A stretch of 64,000 nucleotides of DNA from RUG11788 sp964578175. Lineage in GTDB: Bacteria; Bacillota_I; Bacilli_A; RF39; UBA660. The stretch is from the NCBI GenBank assembly GCA_964578175.1, contig CAZOBH010000003.1, positions 1 to 64,000 on the forward strand. Direction: 5' to 3'. Within the stretch, counting starts at the first letter, position 1. The number at the start of each line of letters is the position of its first letter. Positions 37,248-44,733 of this stretch are shown piece after piece. The notes beneath the pieces were generated by a model that was not told where the DNA came from, did no database searches, and saw only the letters and a program-made list of their open reading frames with translations. The position numbers were made by a program, and so were the translations under genes.

Positions 37248-37425
37248 TACAGATTTTTTAGAAAAGAAAACTGAGTTATTTGATCAAGTTGATCAAGAAA
37301 GAAAAATTAAAGAACAAGAAAATAGAAAAAGTATAAATCCTAATGATGAAAAGTTTATTAATGCTTTACCAGATTGGGATTTACCACCACTTTATGAAGG
37401 AGTAAGGAGAGTGGTTAGAAGATGA
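37234..37425 (+). CDS. Small charged linker-like protein (module component 2)
   Basis: 63 residues, ATG with SD AGGTAGGTGATTTAA. It is a charged helix (FLEKKTELFDQVDQERKIKEQENRK), a short conserved-looking motif FINALPDWDLPPLYEGVRR, then an Arg end. It overlaps the genes on both sides (14 nt and 4 nt), so it is translated as part of the operon. It looks like an adaptor peptide rather than an enzyme. Not recognised. Confidence 0.7.
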   Translation: MLEDNTDFLEKKTELFDQVDQERKIKEQENRKSINPNDEKFINALPDWDLPPLYEGVRRVVRR

Positions 37426-37853
37426 CTTATTATGAATGGATTGATTATTTAGATAAGTTAAAACATAACGCTATAACCGATAATGATGTTAACAAAATTG
37501 ATCAAGCCAATTTAACCTATACTGGTGATATTAAAATAAGATTTCTAAATCACATCGTAGATTTAATAAACTATAGACTTAATGCATCAGTAGATAACTT
37601 TGTTTTAAAATTAGACAGAGTTAAACAAGATCAAAATACTTTACTTTTAGAATTAGGATATATTAAAAATGAAATGGTATTTGCAAAGAAATTAGCTTCA
37701 GTAAGACATTTTGATGAAAATACCAAAAACTCATTACTTCAAAATATACATAAGTTTGGTGAAGATATAAATGGTCAAATAAGAAATGCATTTATGAATG
37801 ATACAAATCCAGAAATAGCAATGATCATAAATAATTTGGATTTAAATAGTTAG
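37422..37853 (+). CDS. Small helical protein (module component 3)
   Basis: 143 residues, all-helical, no Cys, TM or signal. N-terminal MTYYEWIDYLDKLKHN, then heptad-like DNFVLKLDRVKQDQNTLLLELGYIKNEMVFAKKLA. Its ATG overlaps the previous stop (ATGA). A role as structural partner of the ATPase or the coiled-coil protein is inferred only from operon position. Not recognised. Confidence 0.7.
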   Translation: MTYYEWIDYLDKLKHNAITDNDVNKIDQANLTYTGDIKIRFLNHIVDLINYRLNASVDNFVLKLDRVKQDQNTLLLELGYIKNEMVFAKKLASVRHFDENTKNSLLQNIHKFGEDINGQIRNAFMNDTNPEIAMIINNLDLNS

Positions 37854-37861
37854 GAGGATTT

Positions 37862-39433
37862 ATGAACTATAAAGAAACAAAAGAAACTTTAATAAAATAC
37901 ATATTGGCAAGAATTCCTTTTATAGGAATAGACACTATTGAAAAAACTAGAACTTTAAATTTATTAAGAGAAATTAGTAAAGAAACTAATACTATGATTA
38001 AAGTTCATTCTATGTCTAATGGATTTACTAATATATTAACTGGAGAAGTATATAATAACGATAAACTATTGATGGGTGCTTTAGATTATATAGCAAAAGA
38101 ATTACAAACGAGTGAAAATCAAATATATATATTAAGTGATGTACAAGAATTAGACACAGAAAATGTTACATCCAGATACCTAGCAGATTTAACTACATTA
38201 GCTGAAGAAAAATCATCAATTATTATGGTTATTACAGCTAATCCTTTATGGGTATTCTTACAAAGACAAGGAATGGTAATAGATTTTGAATTACCTGATG
38301 AAGATGAAATATTTAATTTAATAATTGAAGAAATTAGACCATATCAAAATCAAATTAAAATTGAATGGGATAAAGACGACGTAAAAGAGATTGCAAATAT
38401 ATTAGTTGGTGTTAGTTCAATTGAAATTAAAAATGTAATAGCTACTCTACTTGCTAGAGGTGAATTATTAAAAGATGATAAAATTGAACTTAGATTTGCT
38501 AAAGATAGTTTATTTTCTAATATTAATGGATTAGAAAAAATTAATGTAGAAGATGACTTAGCATTTGGAGGACTTCAAAATCTTAAACAATGGTTAGATG
38601 ATAAACAAAAATTATTAGTTCCCGAAAAAAGAGAAGAAATGAAAAAAAGAGGTATAAAACCTCCACGTGGAATATTATTAATGGGTGTTCCTGGATGTGG
38701 AAAGAGTTTATCTTCTAAAGCAATAGCTCAAAGATGGAAAAGACCTTTATATAGACTAGACTTTGCAACTATTCAAGGTAGATATGTAGGACAAAGTGAA
38801 CAACAATTAAAAGAAGCTTTTGAAACAGCAGAACATGTATCTCCATGTATATTATGGATTGATGAAATTGAAAAAGGATTAGCTGCTGGATCAAGTGATT
38901 CATCTGGAGTAACTCAAAGATTAATAGGTCAATTTCTATTCTGGTTACAAGAATGTAATAAAGATGTATTCGTAGTTGCCACTGCCAATAATGTTAATGA
39001 ACTCCCTCCTGAATTATTAAGAAAAGGAAGATTTGATGAATTATTCTTTATAGATTTACCTAACTCTACAGAAAGAAAAGAAATACTTGAATTATATTTA
39101 AATAAATATTTTGAATTCCCTGGAGATGATAATTTAATTGCTCAATTAGTTAAAATAACAGAGAATTATACTGGATCTGATATAGAAGCAATTCTAAGAG
39201 ATTTAGCATATCAAAACATAGCAGGACTTATTGAAGTAAATGCAAATACTGTAATAAATGCATTTAATGGTTCTGTATCTATGTATAATACAAATAAAGA
39301 GAAAATTGAAAAAATTAGAAACTGGGCAAAAGATAGAACAATTAATGCATCTATCCCTGATCAAGTACAACCTCAAAACACACCAGTTCAAAGTGCACCA
39401 GTTACACCACAAGAACAAATTGAAGTATTATAA
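37862..39433 (+). CDS. Ycf46-like AAA+ ATPase (module component 4)
   Basis: 523 residues. Residues ~1-175 form a degenerate AAA-like domain without Walker A (ARIPFIGIDTIEKTRTLNLL...QIYILSDVQELDTENVTSRYLADL...SSIIMVITANPLWVF), as in Ycf46 proteins. Residues ~265-440 are a complete classic AAA domain: LLMGVPGCGKSLSSKA (Walker A, Gly275 on), pore-loop-like GRYVGQSEQ, Walker B ILWIDEIEKG (Asp334-Glu335), sensor 1 VVATANNVNELPPELLRKGRF with Arg fingers, and a C-lid TGSDIEAI. The tail is Pro/Gln-rich. SD AGGAGG. Last gene of the operon; likely a hexameric remodelling or unfolding motor for its co-encoded partners. Confidence 0.88.
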   Translation: MNYKETKETLIKYILARIPFIGIDTIEKTRTLNLLREISKETNTMIKVHSMSNGFTNILTGEVYNNDKLLMGALDYIAKELQTSENQIYILSDVQELDTENVTSRYLADLTTLAEEKSSIIMVITANPLWVFLQRQGMVIDFELPDEDEIFNLIIEEIRPYQNQIKIEWDKDDVKEIANILVGVSSIEIKNVIATLLARGELLKDDKIELRFAKDSLFSNINGLEKINVEDDLAFGGLQNLKQWLDDKQKLLVPEKREEMKKRGIKPPRGILLMGVPGCGKSLSSKAIAQRWKRPLYRLDFATIQGRYVGQSEQQLKEAFETAEHVSPCILWIDEIEKGLAAGSSDSSGVTQRLIGQFLFWLQECNKDVFVVATANNVNELPPELLRKGRFDELFFIDLPNSTERKEILELYLNKYFEFPGDDNLIAQLVKITENYTGSDIEAILRDLAYQNIAGLIEVNANTVINAFNGSVSMYNTNKEKIEKIRNWAKDRTINASIPDQVQPQNTPVQSAPVTPQEQIEVL

Positions 39434-39456
39434 AAAGCAACTTAGTTGCTTTTTTT
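39432..39456. terminator. Terminator of the AAA+ module operon
   Basis: AAAAAGCAAC/GTTGCTTTTT hairpin with a TTA loop immediately at the ATPase stop codon. It also ends the convergent small membrane gene. Confidence 0.85.
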
Positions 39457-39457
39457 A

Positions 39458-39808
39458 TTATATAAAAATTAAACTAAAGAGATTTACAAATACTATTAAA
39501 CTTATTTGAGTTATAAGTATAGAAAATATTGCAAAGCCTACTTTAATTGATACTTCTTTTTTAGATTTTCTAGCTAAATGAATCATTGCAATAGAAAATA
39601 TTATTACAAGAATCATATCTGTCCATAGTAACCAAGTAAAAAACTTAGAAGTCATAAAATTATTAATTAATGATATATCTTTATTAATATTTATAAAATA
39701 AGTTTCATACATAGTTAAGATTAAAAAATTAATAATATCTAATATATATAATGTTCTTCTAACAATCATTTCTTGATGCCAAACTGGTTCTTTTTCTTTC
39801 TTTTTCAT
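39458..39808 (-). CDS. Small multi-pass membrane protein
   Basis: 116 residues. A charged N-terminus (MKKKEKEPVWHQEMIVRR) is followed by three hydrophobic helices: LYILDIINFLILTMYE, FFTWLLWTDMILVIIFSIAMI and VGFAIFSILITQISLIVFVNLFSLIFI. There is no motif. It follows the exported thioredoxin gene after a terminator. SD AGGAGGATTT. The function is unknown. Confidence 0.65.
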   Translation of the reverse strand: MKKKEKEPVWHQEMIVRRTLYILDIINFLILTMYETYFININKDISLINNFMTSKFFTWLLWTDMILVIIFSIAMIHLARKSKKEVSIKVGFAIFSILITQISLIVFVNLFSLIFI

Positions 39809-39819
39809 AAATCCTCCTA

Positions 39820-39844
39820 TAAAAAAAGAGAATTACTCTTCTCT
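39820..39844 (-). terminator. Terminator of the exported thioredoxin gene
   Basis: AGAGAA/TTCTCT hairpin over the stop region, followed leftwards by TTTTTTTAT. Confidence 0.6.
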
Positions 39845-40372
39845 TGCTTTTACAACTACAAATATTGTACCAACTATTATAACAATAGCTACAATACCTA
39901 TAATTAAATCAGATGTTTTTGATTCTTTTTTTGATGTATTTGTAGCACCATCAGGTTCTCCACCACCATTTTTTTCAATTACATCTTTTACTTTAGTTGA
40001 TCTGTTATCATTTTTATATTCATCATCTATTGCTTTAAGAATTTCTTCTCCATCACCTTCACCATATCCAGAGAAAACTTTTTCTCCAATAATCATAAAA
40101 GGAACTCCTGATGCTTGTTGACCTAATGCTTCTCCAACTTTATTCATTAGTTCAGCATTCTTTTCATTTTCCCAAACTTCAAATTTAATTAAATTATATT
40201 TAGCTTTTTCTTCTTGATCAACTGTTTCAAACCATTCATGTAATTCTTGGCAATGTGGACAAGTACTTCCATAGAATAAATATACATCTACTGGTTCTTC
40301 TCCTTCAGCATTTACTCCAAAAGGGATAAATAACATTATTGCAACTAATAAAATACTTAATATCTTTTTCAT
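39833..40372 (-). CDS. Exported, membrane-anchored thioredoxin-like protein
   Basis: 179 residues. Signal peptide MKKILSILLVAIMLFIPFGVNA, then a thioredoxin/glutaredoxin fold with active site GSTCPHCQELHEW (CPHC, as in DsbA) at ~residues 34-46 and the cis-Pro loop ASGVPFMIIG (~95). A hydrophilic linker is followed by a C-terminal TM helix. It acts outside the membrane in disulfide chemistry. It lies in a run with a lipoprotein and an SleB-like hydrolase rich in Cys, possible clients. Confidence 0.85.
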   Translation of the reverse strand: MKKILSILLVAIMLFIPFGVNAEGEEPVDVYLFYGSTCPHCQELHEWFETVDQEEKAKYNLIKFEVWENEKNAELMNKVGEALGQQASGVPFMIIGEKVFSGYGEGDGEEILKAIDDEYKNDNRSTKVKDVIEKNGGGEPDGATNTSKKESKTSDLIIGIVAIVIIVGTIFVVVKAREE

Positions 40373-40398
40373 TTTAAACCTCCATACTAATTATACAT

Positions 40399-41007
40399 TT
40401 ATTTTTCATTATTTTTCAACTTATAAATGAAAAATGTAGCTATACCAACAACTATTAAAACAACAAATACTATTATATATCTTAAAGATTCACTAATATT
40501 TTTTTCGTTTTTATTCTTTTTAATACTATCCGTTTTACTAACTTGAATATTTATATCTTTATCTAATTTATTCCAAGTAAGAACATTATCATTTATACTA
40601 TCAGCATTACTATTAATAATATTTTTATCTGTTTTAAAATTTACTTTTATATCATAATTCTTACAATACTTTTCTCCACCAGTTTGTATTGTAAAATAAT
40701 TAGACTCATTAATTAAATATATATCTTCATAGCAATAATTAAGTAATTTAGTAACAACTAAATCTTCTCCAATATCAAGTGTAATAGTTTTAGTTTTACC
40801 ATTATCAATATACTTATATTCTAAATTATTTTCTTCGTCTTTAAAATTATCAGAAGCTTTTAATTTATCGAATTTGCTAAGTTCCTCATCATTAATATTT
40901 TCAATAATTACTTCTTCATTAAAATTATTATTTTCATAAGTCAAAGTATAATTAGCAGTACATCCAGTTAATATAATAGGAACAATTAATAATAGATATT
41001 TTTTCAT
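40399..41007 (-). CDS. Lipoprotein with C-terminal membrane helix
   Basis: 202 residues from the ATG with SD GAGGTGATAAA; an upstream in-frame start overlaps the previous gene. A lipobox (MKKYLLLIVPIILTGC) is followed by an exported Asp/Asn-rich domain with two Cys (LLNYCYED and GEKYCKNY) that could form a disulfide. A C-terminal TM helix (YIIVFVVLIVVGIATFFIYKL) ends in a basic tail, so it is anchored at both ends. Similar lipoproteins with unknown function accompany exported redox proteins. Not recognised. Confidence 0.65.
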   Translation of the reverse strand: MKKYLLLIVPIILTGCTANYTLTYENNNFNEEVIIENINDEELSKFDKLKASDNFKDEENNLEYKYIDNGKTKTITLDIGEDLVVTKLLNYCYEDIYLINESNYFTIQTGGEKYCKNYDIKVNFKTDKNIINSNADSINDNVLTWNKLDKDINIQVSKTDSIKKNKNEKNISESLRYIIVFVVLIVVGIATFFIYKLKNNEK

Positions 41008-41017
41008 TTTATCACCT

Positions 41018-42040
41018 CTATAAATTTTTATCATTTTTATATTTTTCTGCTGTAGATGTATAGAAGAATATATTACCATCATTTCCAGATACTGTAATAC
41101 AATAATACTTACCTGATGAACCATAAACATTATTTAATTGAGTAACATGAGGTGTATAAGACTTATAAGATTCCCAACTAGCGCCTCTTATATCATTTGG
41201 ATACCAGTCAAATTCATCTATATATAGTGGTAAAGTTCTCTTTCCTTCTACTAAAACGGATCTAACTACTTGTTGAGCTTGACTATTATCGTAACTAGAA
41301 TCTCCTAATTTCCTTGCACAAGCATACCAACCACATGTTGTTATATATTGATATAAACTTTTCCCTCCAGTTTGATTATTATGAGTTCTCAGTTCATATA
41401 AATTTGCCATATGTGATGCAACAGCACTCATACCATTAGCGTCAGTTCCATATTCGCATGTAACCATCCTTGCAAGTCCTATTACTTCATCATTTGATAA
41501 ATTATATTTAGTTCCATTGTAGTTACCTTTGCAATCATTTTCTCCTCCACTACCACTACCATTTTGTTTCTCTTGTTTTTTTCTTGCTTCTTCAGCCTTT
41601 TTTTCATTTTTCTTTCTTGCTTCTTCTCTAACTTTTTCAACTCTTTTTCTATTTTCTTCAGCTTTTTCTTGTTCCTTCTTTTCTTTTTCATCCTGTATCT
41701 TTTGATTACTCTTTTCTATCTCTTTATACATTGCAACAGTAGTCATATTAGCATTATCCCAACACTTTGTTTCAGTATATGGAGTTTCATTAAGCATTGA
41801 TAGAAATAGATTGGTAAATGTCGGCATAAAAAAAACTAAAGAAGTAGCAATTATTTTAAGAATAATACTTTTAACATGTTTTTTAAAATTCTCTTCACTA
41901 CCAAAAACTATTTTAGCTAATTCTATAGCTAAAAATACTACTAAAAGTATAGGTACTAGTATACTAATAATATTTATTACTGCTTTTGCATAAACTAAAA
42001 CACCTAAGAACCCTGATTCTTCACAAATATCTATGAACAT
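41018..42040 (-). CDS. TrbC-like membrane N-terminus fused to SleB/CwlJ-like cell wall hydrolase
   Basis: 340 residues. The N-terminal ~85 hold two to three TM helices (VINIISILVPILLVVFLAIELAKIVFG, IILKIIATSLVFFMPTFTNLF), recalling TrbC/VirB2-type small membrane subunits. Residues ~105-165 are a highly charged Lys/Glu coiled coil. The C-terminal half, starting NDEVIGLARMVTCEYGTDANGMSAVASHMANL, has the SleB/CwlJ hydrolase pattern, though the catalytic Glu context (ARxxxxEA in the family) reads ARMVTCEYG. Four Cys lie in the exported domain. It probably remodels peptidoglycan from the membrane surface. Confidence 0.65.
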   Translation of the reverse strand: MFIDICEESGFLGVLVYAKAVINIISILVPILLVVFLAIELAKIVFGSEENFKKHVKSIILKIIATSLVFFMPTFTNLFLSMLNETPYTETKCWDNANMTTVAMYKEIEKSNQKIQDEKEKKEQEKAEENRKRVEKVREEARKKNEKKAEEARKKQEKQNGSGSGGENDCKGNYNGTKYNLSNDEVIGLARMVTCEYGTDANGMSAVASHMANLYELRTHNNQTGGKSLYQYITTCGWYACARKLGDSSYDNSQAQQVVRSVLVEGKRTLPLYIDEFDWYPNDIRGASWESYKSYTPHVTQLNNVYGSSGKYYCITVSGNDGNIFFYTSTAEKYKNDKNL

Positions 42041-42064
42041 ATATTATCACCTATTTTAAGTATA

Positions 42065-42094
42065 ACAAAAAAAGAAATAGATTACTATTTCTTT
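42065..42094 (-). terminator. Terminator of the CobW-like gene
   Basis: AAAGAAATAG/CTATTTCTTT stem with a TAAT loop, followed leftwards by TTTTG. Confidence 0.8.
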
Positions 42095-43215
42095 ATAAGA
42101 CATTTATTCAACTTTTCAATAATACCATCTTTATCCATGTTTTTACCAATGAATACTATTTTATCCATTCTATCTCCATATTCAGGATCCCAATCAGCTT
42201 CAAGTTTTGGTTCTGCTTTTCTTAATTTATCTTGTTCTTCTTTTGGTAGCATTACAAACCATTCTCCAGCTTCCATTAAAGATTTTTGAGTTCCAGCTTG
42301 TTCAAACATATAACTCATATTATCTTCATCATCAAAATAAAGTATACCTTTACATCTAATTATTGTATTATCGAATTCTTTTTCTACAAACTCTTTAAAT
42401 TTTTTCCTATCAAATGGATCTCTTTGAAAATAAACAAATGTACTTATTCCATATTCTAATGCTTCACCTTCAGCTTCTTCCTCTTCTTCTTTTTCTAGTT
42501 CTTCTATCCATCCAGCTGAAGATAATGCTTTTTCAAAATCAAATAAATTAACATCTATTATTTCATTTAGATTTACTTTTGAATAATCAGTTTCAATTAT
42601 TTTGGCGTGTGGTTGTAACTTTCTAATTACTGTTTTAACTTCAGCTAACTCATCATTAGTAACGTCTGATACTTTATTAAGTACAACAATATCACAGAAT
42701 TCTAGTTGTTGAATAATAAGATTTTCTATATCATCATCTTCTATTTTTTCTTTTAAAAGATTATCTCCTTTATTAAACTCTTTGCTAAGTCTTAAAGCAT
42801 CTGTTACTGTTATTATTGAATCTAATCTAACAATATCGTCTAGTCCACTTTCATTAACCATTTGATTAATTGCCATAATACTTTGAGCAATAGGTATTGG
42901 TTCACATATTCCACTTGCTTCAATTAATAAATAATCATATTTTCCAGTGTCATATAATCCAGCTATTTGTTCAATCAAATTAGTTTTTAATGTACAACAA
43001 ATACATCCATTTGATAAAGGTACTAAACTATCATCTTGTTCTGTTACTAATCCATTTTTTTCAATTAAATTAGCATCTATATTTACCTCTCCAATATCAT
43101 TTACTATAACTGCAACTTTATATCCTTCTTGGTTTCTTAATATATGATTAATTAAAGTTGTTTTACCACTTCCTAAATATCCTGTTAATACAGTAATAGG
43201 CATAATTCTTCCCAT
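42085..43215 (-). CDS. CobW/COG0523 GTPase (putative metallochaperone)
   Basis: 376 residues. G1 GYLGSGKTTLI near the N-terminus, the metal motif GCICCTLK (CxCC) at ~70, G3 EASGICEP and G4 NKVSD. The C-terminal CobW_C domain begins near GISTFVYFQRDPFDRKKF and includes IIRCKGILYF. COG0523 proteins deliver metals (Zn, Ni, Co). Which metal is not evident, and no Zur box was seen. SD AAGGTGATATT precedes ATG 43215; a second in-frame ATG is 12 nt on. Divergent from the BI-1 gene. Confidence 0.9.
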   Translation of the reverse strand: MGRIMPITVLTGYLGSGKTTLINHILRNQEGYKVAVIVNDIGEVNIDANLIEKNGLVTEQDDSLVPLSNGCICCTLKTNLIEQIAGLYDTGKYDYLLIEASGICEPIPIAQSIMAINQMVNESGLDDIVRLDSIITVTDALRLSKEFNKGDNLLKEKIEDDDIENLIIQQLEFCDIVVLNKVSDVTNDELAEVKTVIRKLQPHAKIIETDYSKVNLNEIIDVNLFDFEKALSSAGWIEELEKEEEEEAEGEALEYGISTFVYFQRDPFDRKKFKEFVEKEFDNTIIRCKGILYFDDEDNMSYMFEQAGTQKSLMEAGEWFVMLPKEEQDKLRKAEPKLEADWDPEYGDRMDKIVFIGKNMDKDGIIEKLNKCLIKK

Positions 43216-43306
43216 AATATCACCTTCCGATGTATATTATAACATATTAAAAATCTTTAATAAATAAAATAAATATGATAAAATTGTTATATAAAAAGGA
43301 GGAGAA

Positions 43307-43942
43307 ATGAATAATAGTTTTATATCTAAGGTATACCAATGGTTATGCATAGGACTAGTTATTACTTTTGGTTGTGGATATTTATTATCTATTAATACAA
43401 GTTTACTTACAACTCTATTTAATATATATCATTTATTAGCAATTGCTGAAGTAGTTGTGGGTTTTGTATTTATATTAGCAATTAATAAATTAAGTGATAC
43501 TCTAGCCAAAATATTATATTGTTCTTATGCAGCATTAACTGGGGTTACGTTTGGTGCAGTATTTTTAGTATATGATGTAGCTTCAATAATGTATGTATTT
43601 CTAGCAACTGCTATAATATTTGCTATTATGTCTTTTGTTGGTAAGAATATAAAAGCCAATTTAAATGGTATTGCTACTTTCTTAGCAGTAGCTTTACTAG
43701 GTATGATTGTATTATCAATTATAAATATATTCGTAGCTAATCAAGCACTTGATTTAACTATAGCATTCGTAGTATTAATAATATTTATTGCTTATATTAT
43801 GATTGATATAAATAGAATATATAAAAAAGATACAAATGGTCTTAGTGAAAAACATGCAGTATATTGGGCATTCCAATTATACTTAGATATCATCAATATT
43901 ATATTAGAATTACTTAGATTATTTGGTAAAAGTAGAGACTAA
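43307..43942 (+). CDS. Bax inhibitor-1/YccA family membrane protein
   Basis: 211 residues with seven hydrophobic helices and the BI-1 pattern: VYQWLCIGLVITFG at the start, ALTGVTFGAVFLVY, and a C-terminal YIMIDINRIYK followed by AFQLYLDIINIILELLRLFG, the signature ALxLYLDxINLF. BI-1 proteins are pH-sensitive Ca2+ leak channels in structural work. SD AGGAGGAGAA. Monocistronic. Confidence 0.9.
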   Translation: MNNSFISKVYQWLCIGLVITFGCGYLLSINTSLLTTLFNIYHLLAIAEVVVGFVFILAINKLSDTLAKILYCSYAALTGVTFGAVFLVYDVASIMYVFLATAIIFAIMSFVGKNIKANLNGIATFLAVALLGMIVLSIINIFVANQALDLTIAFVVLIIFIAYIMIDINRIYKKDTNGLSEKHAVYWAFQLYLDIINIILELLRLFGKSRD

Positions 43943-43973
43943 AAAAACATCTCATAAGAGATGTTTTATTTTG
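43941..43973. terminator. Terminator between the BI-1 gene and yidD
   Basis: AAAACATCTC/GAGATGTTTT with an ATAA loop. Convergent, T-rich on both sides. Confidence 0.8.
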
Positions 43974-44184
43974 TCTTTTTAGGTACTGGATCATATCCAC
44001 TACCACCCCAAGGAGCACATCTAAGTATTCTTTTAAATCCCATAAAACTTCCTTTAATTGCTCCATACTCTTCTATTGCTTCTTTTGTATATTCAGAGCA
44101 AGTAGGAGTATATCTACATAAACTATGACTATGAAAAGAAATTGACTGATACATTTCTATTAGTTTTATCAAAATTCTTTTCAT
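43966..44184 (-). CDS. yidD: Membrane protein insertion efficiency factor YidD
   Basis: 72 residues matching YidD throughout: LIKLIEMYQ, CRYTPTCSEYTKEAIEEYGAIKGSFMGFKRILRCAPWGGSGYDPVP. The three Cys of the family are present. It assists YidC in membrane protein insertion. It usually lies with rnpA/yidC; here it follows two small unknown genes. SD TGGAGG. Confidence 0.95.
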   Translation of the reverse strand: MKRILIKLIEMYQSISFHSHSLCRYTPTCSEYTKEAIEEYGAIKGSFMGFKRILRCAPWGGSGYDPVPKKTK

Positions 44185-44194
44185 ATTTCCTCCA

Positions 44195-44377
44195 TTATTT
44201 TATATTATTAACTGTCTTTTTAATATTATTTAATTCATCTACAATATTATTAAGATTTTCATTTATTTCATTAATAATAAAGAAATTACCAAATTCATTA
44301 AAATAATTAATATTATTTTGAAACTTAGCAATCGTTTTATCTAATTTTTCGTTATATTCTTTTAATTTCTCATCCAT
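44195..44377 (-). CDS. Small coiled-coil protein
   Basis: 60 residues from the ATG with SD AAAGGGTGA (the track-like longer GTG start overlaps the previous stop). Entirely helical and Asn/Lys-rich: KEYNEKLDKTIAKFQNNINYF and ENLNNIVDELNNIKKTVNNIK. It recalls small phage- or surface-associated coiled coils but no family is recognised. It is coupled to the gene just upstream. Confidence 0.55.
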   Translation of the reverse strand: MDEKLKEYNEKLDKTIAKFQNNINYFNEFGNFFIINEINENLNNIVDELNNIKKTVNNIK

Positions 44378-44382
44378 TAGTT

Positions 44383-44679
44383 TCACCCTTTATAATTATC
44401 CCAATCTTCTTTTACTCTTTCAAATAATAATCTAATATTATCATAGCTTTCTTGCATATTATTTTTTGCTTCTGCTATGGCAATATTTATTTCTTTTTCA
44501 TATTCTTTAGCTCTTTCAGGATCTTCTTTTTCTAGTTCTTCTATTATGCCTTTATAATCAGACATATTATTTAATGCTTCCTTAGTAGCTGATGCAATAT
44601 CACTCATTAATTTAGTAATTCCATCTATAGACATACCATAAGTTAACATTTTAGCTAATTTTTTATCTTCTTCATTCAT
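44383..44679 (-). CDS. Small acidic helical protein
   Basis: 98 residues, helical and acidic: KKLAKMLTYGMSIDGITKLMSDIASATKEALNNM, EELEKEDPERAKEYEKEINIAI, RLLFERVKEDWDNYKG. No Cys, TM or signal. It forms a pair with the 60-residue coiled-coil gene, and both precede yidD. The function is unknown. SD AAAGAGGATAAAAAG. Confidence 0.55.
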   Translation of the reverse strand: MNEEDKKLAKMLTYGMSIDGITKLMSDIASATKEALNNMSDYKGIIEELEKEDPERAKEYEKEINIAIAEAKNNMQESYDNIRLLFERVKEDWDNYKG

Positions 44680-44733
44680 CTTTTTATCCTCTTTCCATAT
44701 TTTAAATATACCTTTAAAACTATTTTAAGTCAA

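Noticed and set aside
37234..37425. The 63-residue ORF as a spurious small ORF
   Set aside because: Rejected as spurious and kept as real: good SD, overlaps both neighbours in the manner of coupled genes, and its coding direction matches the operon.
39203..39509. Overlapping ORFs on both strands across the 3' end of the AAA+ ATPase gene
   Set aside because: Contained in or crossing the conserved ATPase gene and its terminator; composition is that of shadow frames.
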